From Bacillota bacterium (GTDB lineage: Bacteria; Bacillota; Clostridia; Oscillospirales; Ruminococcaceae): a DNA stretch of 6,142 nucleotides. Under the pieces are notes generated by a model that saw only the letters and a program-made list of their open reading frames with translations, was not told the origin of the DNA and did no database searches. The first letter of the stretch is position 1. The number at the start of each line of letters is the position of its first letter. The stretch spans positions 1 to 6,142 of the forward strand of contig JAEXAZ010000261.1 in NCBI GenBank assembly GCA_023394255.1, written 5' to 3'. This document shows, piece by piece, positions 5,197 through 6,142 of this stretch. The position numbers were made by a program, and so were the translations under genes.

Positions 5197-5343
5197 ATGG
5201 ATACGGCGGTTTTGATTCTGGGCGTGCTGTATATAGGAGGAATCGGCTTTCGGGCGGTAAAGAAACTGGAAGCGTTTCTTCAGGAAGAAACTTTTATCGA
5301 GGAAACGGAGCGCAAAGAGCGTGAGGCCAGTAAACGCGCATAG
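5197..5343 (+). CDS. Small single-span membrane protein upstream of ktrB, 48 aa
   Basis: The ATG at 5197 gives 48 residues. One hydrophobic helix (about 3-19, AVLILGVLYIGGIGF) sits at the N-terminus and is followed by a charged, helical tail rich in Glu, Lys and Arg (ETFIEETERKEREASKRA), so the tail is probably cytoplasmic. The start is somewhat uncertain. The purine-rich AGGAAGGG at 5176-5183 is 13 nt from this ATG, farther than usual. A TTG at 5161 would give 60 residues, but it overlaps the -10 box. The hydrophobic helix and charged tail argue that this is the coding frame. It is read in the same direction as ktrB, 121 bp upstream of it, and divergently from kdpD. Small single-helix subunits such as KdpF occur in K+ uptake systems, so an accessory role for KtrB is a reasonable guess. 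However, the tail is unlike KdpF and I do not recognise the family. Confidence 0.65.
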   Translation: MDTAVLILGVLYIGGIGFRAVKKLEAFLQEETFIEETERKEREASKRA

Positions 5344-5370
5344 AAAAAACAGACTGCCTTTATATAATAT

Positions 5371-5379
5371 TAACGCCAT
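5371..5379 (+). repeat. 9-bp repeat TAACGCCAT, copy 2
   Basis: Identical to 5130-5138, here directly after TTTATATAAT (5359-5368) in the gap ahead of ktrB. The two copies may mark a shared regulator of both plus-strand genes. Confidence 0.4.
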
Positions 5380-5389
5380 CATTTTGATC

Positions 5390-5407
5390 TTAATATCTCC
5401 TTAATAT
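5390..5407 (+). promoter_or_regulatory. Direct repeat TTAATAT-N4-TTAATAT upstream of ktrB
   Basis: Two identical heptamers, 5390-5396 and 5401-5407, have an 11-bp period, one helical turn, as for a dimeric response regulator. A reverse-oriented copy (ATATTAA) is at 5367-5373. The repeat ends 57 bp before the ktrB ATG. The gap 5344-5464 therefore probably carries its own control region. I could not assign a confident -35/-10 pair or a terminator after the small gene in it. Confidence 0.45.
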
Positions 5408-5464
5408 GAAAGATGATATGCTGGTCTCCACGGTAAAATTTTGATTTTATGGATGTGCTTATCA

Positions 5465-6142
5465 ATGCAATTCTTTTGGCGCAAAATCACTCCCACGAAA
5501 TTTTTAACACTCGGTTATCTGGCGATCATTCTGGCGGGCACTTTGCTTTTGATGCTGCCTTTTTCCACGAGAAGCGGGCAGAGTACACCGTTTTTTGACG
5601 CACTCTTCACATCGGCATCCGCAACCTGTGTGACGGGGCTGGTCGTATATGATACATATACCTATTGGTCGGGATTCGGACAGGGGATTATCCTGTTCCT
5701 GATCCAGATCGGCGGCCTGGGATTTGTAACGCTGGCAATCACCGTTACCACTTTTACGAAACGGAAAATCGGCCTGAAACAGCGCTGCGTGATGCAGGAG
5801 TCGATTGCCGCGCCTCAGATGGGCGGAATCGTCCGGCTGACGCGGTTTGTCTTTTACGGAACGCTTTCCTGCGAGACAGCGGGCGCGCTGGTTTTGTCTT
5901 TTCGTTTATGCCCGCTGTTCGGCTTTACAAAGGGGCTCTATTTTTCCGTCTTCCACAGCGTTTCGGCGTTCTGCAACGCAGGGTTTGACCTGATGGGGGC
6001 GCTGGAACCTTCCTCGTCGCTGACCCGCTATTCGGGGGATCCTCTCATTAATTTGCCGGTAATGTTTTTGATTGTCATCGGAGGATTAGGCTTTTTTGTG
6101 TGGGAAGACCTGTGGCATCACCGGCATCATTGGAATCAATAC
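5465..6142 (+). CDS. ktrB: KtrB/TrkH-type K+ channel-like uptake subunit, N-terminal 226 residues (3' end outside window)
   Basis: The frame is open from ATG 5465 to the window edge. It starts with a short N-tail and a first helix (LTLGYLAIILAGTLLLMLP, from residue 14), without the extra N-terminal segment of proteobacterial TrkH, hence KtrB-type. The first pore loop FFDALFTSASATCVTGLVVYD (split around residues 43-63) carries the selectivity-filter Gly (G58); the next helix has LIQIGGLGFVTLAI. The second pore loop is FHSVSAFCNAGFDLMG (163-178) with filter N171-A172-G173, and a further helix with IVIGGLGFF follows. About half of a roughly 450-residue protein is present. KtrB forms a membrane dimer gated by a cytosolic KtrA/TrkA ring, whose gene would be expected downstream. 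ATG 5465 is preferred over an in-frame ATG at 5453 because GGATGTG (5451-5457) is 7 nt before it. Divergence from kdpDE suggests KdpE control. Symbol is by family type; TrkH/NtpJ names are also used. Confidence 0.93.
   Translation, partial: MQFFWRKITPTKFLTLGYLAIILAGTLLLMLPFSTRSGQSTPFFDALFTSASATCVTGLVVYDTYTYWSGFGQGIILFLIQIGGLGFVTLAITVTTFTKRKIGLKQRCVMQESIAAPQMGGIVRLTRFVFYGTLSCETAGALVLSFRLCPLFGFTKGLYFSVFHSVSAFCNAGFDLMGALEPSSSLTRYSGDPLINLPVMFLIVIGGLGFFVWEDLWHHRHHWNQY

Noticed and set aside
5187..5324. ATG at 5187 with a well-spaced Shine-Dalgarno, in another frame from the 48-aa protein
   Set aside because: Its 45-residue translation is Gly/Arg/Ser-rich without a hydrophobic core or conserved look, while the frame from 5197 gives a clean membrane helix and charged tail.
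4867..5464. c-di-AMP (ydaO) or other riboswitch controlling kdpD or ktrB
   Set aside because: The site is biologically plausible, but I could not find the conserved helices and loops of a known class by reading.
5665..5988. 107-codon plus-strand ORF
   Set aside because: It is an out-of-frame shadow inside ktrB.

Overview
The window looks like chromosomal DNA from a Gram-positive, probably clostridial (Oscillospirales-like) bacterium. The reasons are strong AGGAGGTG-type ribosome binding sites, a KdpD with a Gram-positive style c-di-AMP-type motif in its USP domain, a KtrB-type K+ channel subunit, small orphan genes, and coding DNA of moderate G+C. This taxonomic guess is inference; no rRNA or other marker is present.

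Layout from left to right. Positions 3-536 (+) are the 3' end of a c-di-GMP phosphodiesterase (EAL domain). It ends in a perfect 16-bp bidirectional terminator (535-571). Convergent to it on the minus strand lie two small genes: a 54-residue cysteine-rich single-span membrane protein (578-742), whose coding sequence is under 60 codons, and a 108-residue protein of unrecognised family (862-1188). A strong minus-strand terminator (1297-1336) closes the next transcript. Between it and kdpE lies about 200 bp that holds a perfect AT-rich inverted repeat and a possible degraded small ORF. Then comes the two-component pair kdpD-kdpE (1542-4866, minus), overlapping by 8 nt. To the right, on the plus strand, are a 48-residue single-span membrane protein (5197-5343) and the first 226 codons of a KtrB/TrkH-type K+ channel subunit (5465 to the window edge).

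The right half reads as a potassium-homeostasis locus. The sensor kinase KdpD and regulator KdpE are transcribed divergently from a small membrane protein and KtrB. No kdpFABC genes are visible here, so KdpDE may control the Ktr-type uptake system. The divergent intergenic region (4867-5196) supports this. It holds two outward-facing TTTACA-N5-TTAAnn direct repeats with the 11-bp period expected for an OmpR-family regulator. One faces kdpD and one faces the small gene and ktrB. Each lies at about -55 to -73 relative to its own -10 element.

The most interesting items are that symmetric operator pair, the palindrome overlapping the kdpD -10, the overlooked cysteine-rich small membrane protein, the small membrane protein ahead of ktrB, and the near-match to the c-di-AMP motif in KdpD. 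I see no CRISPR array, tRNA, rRNA or intact mobile element.
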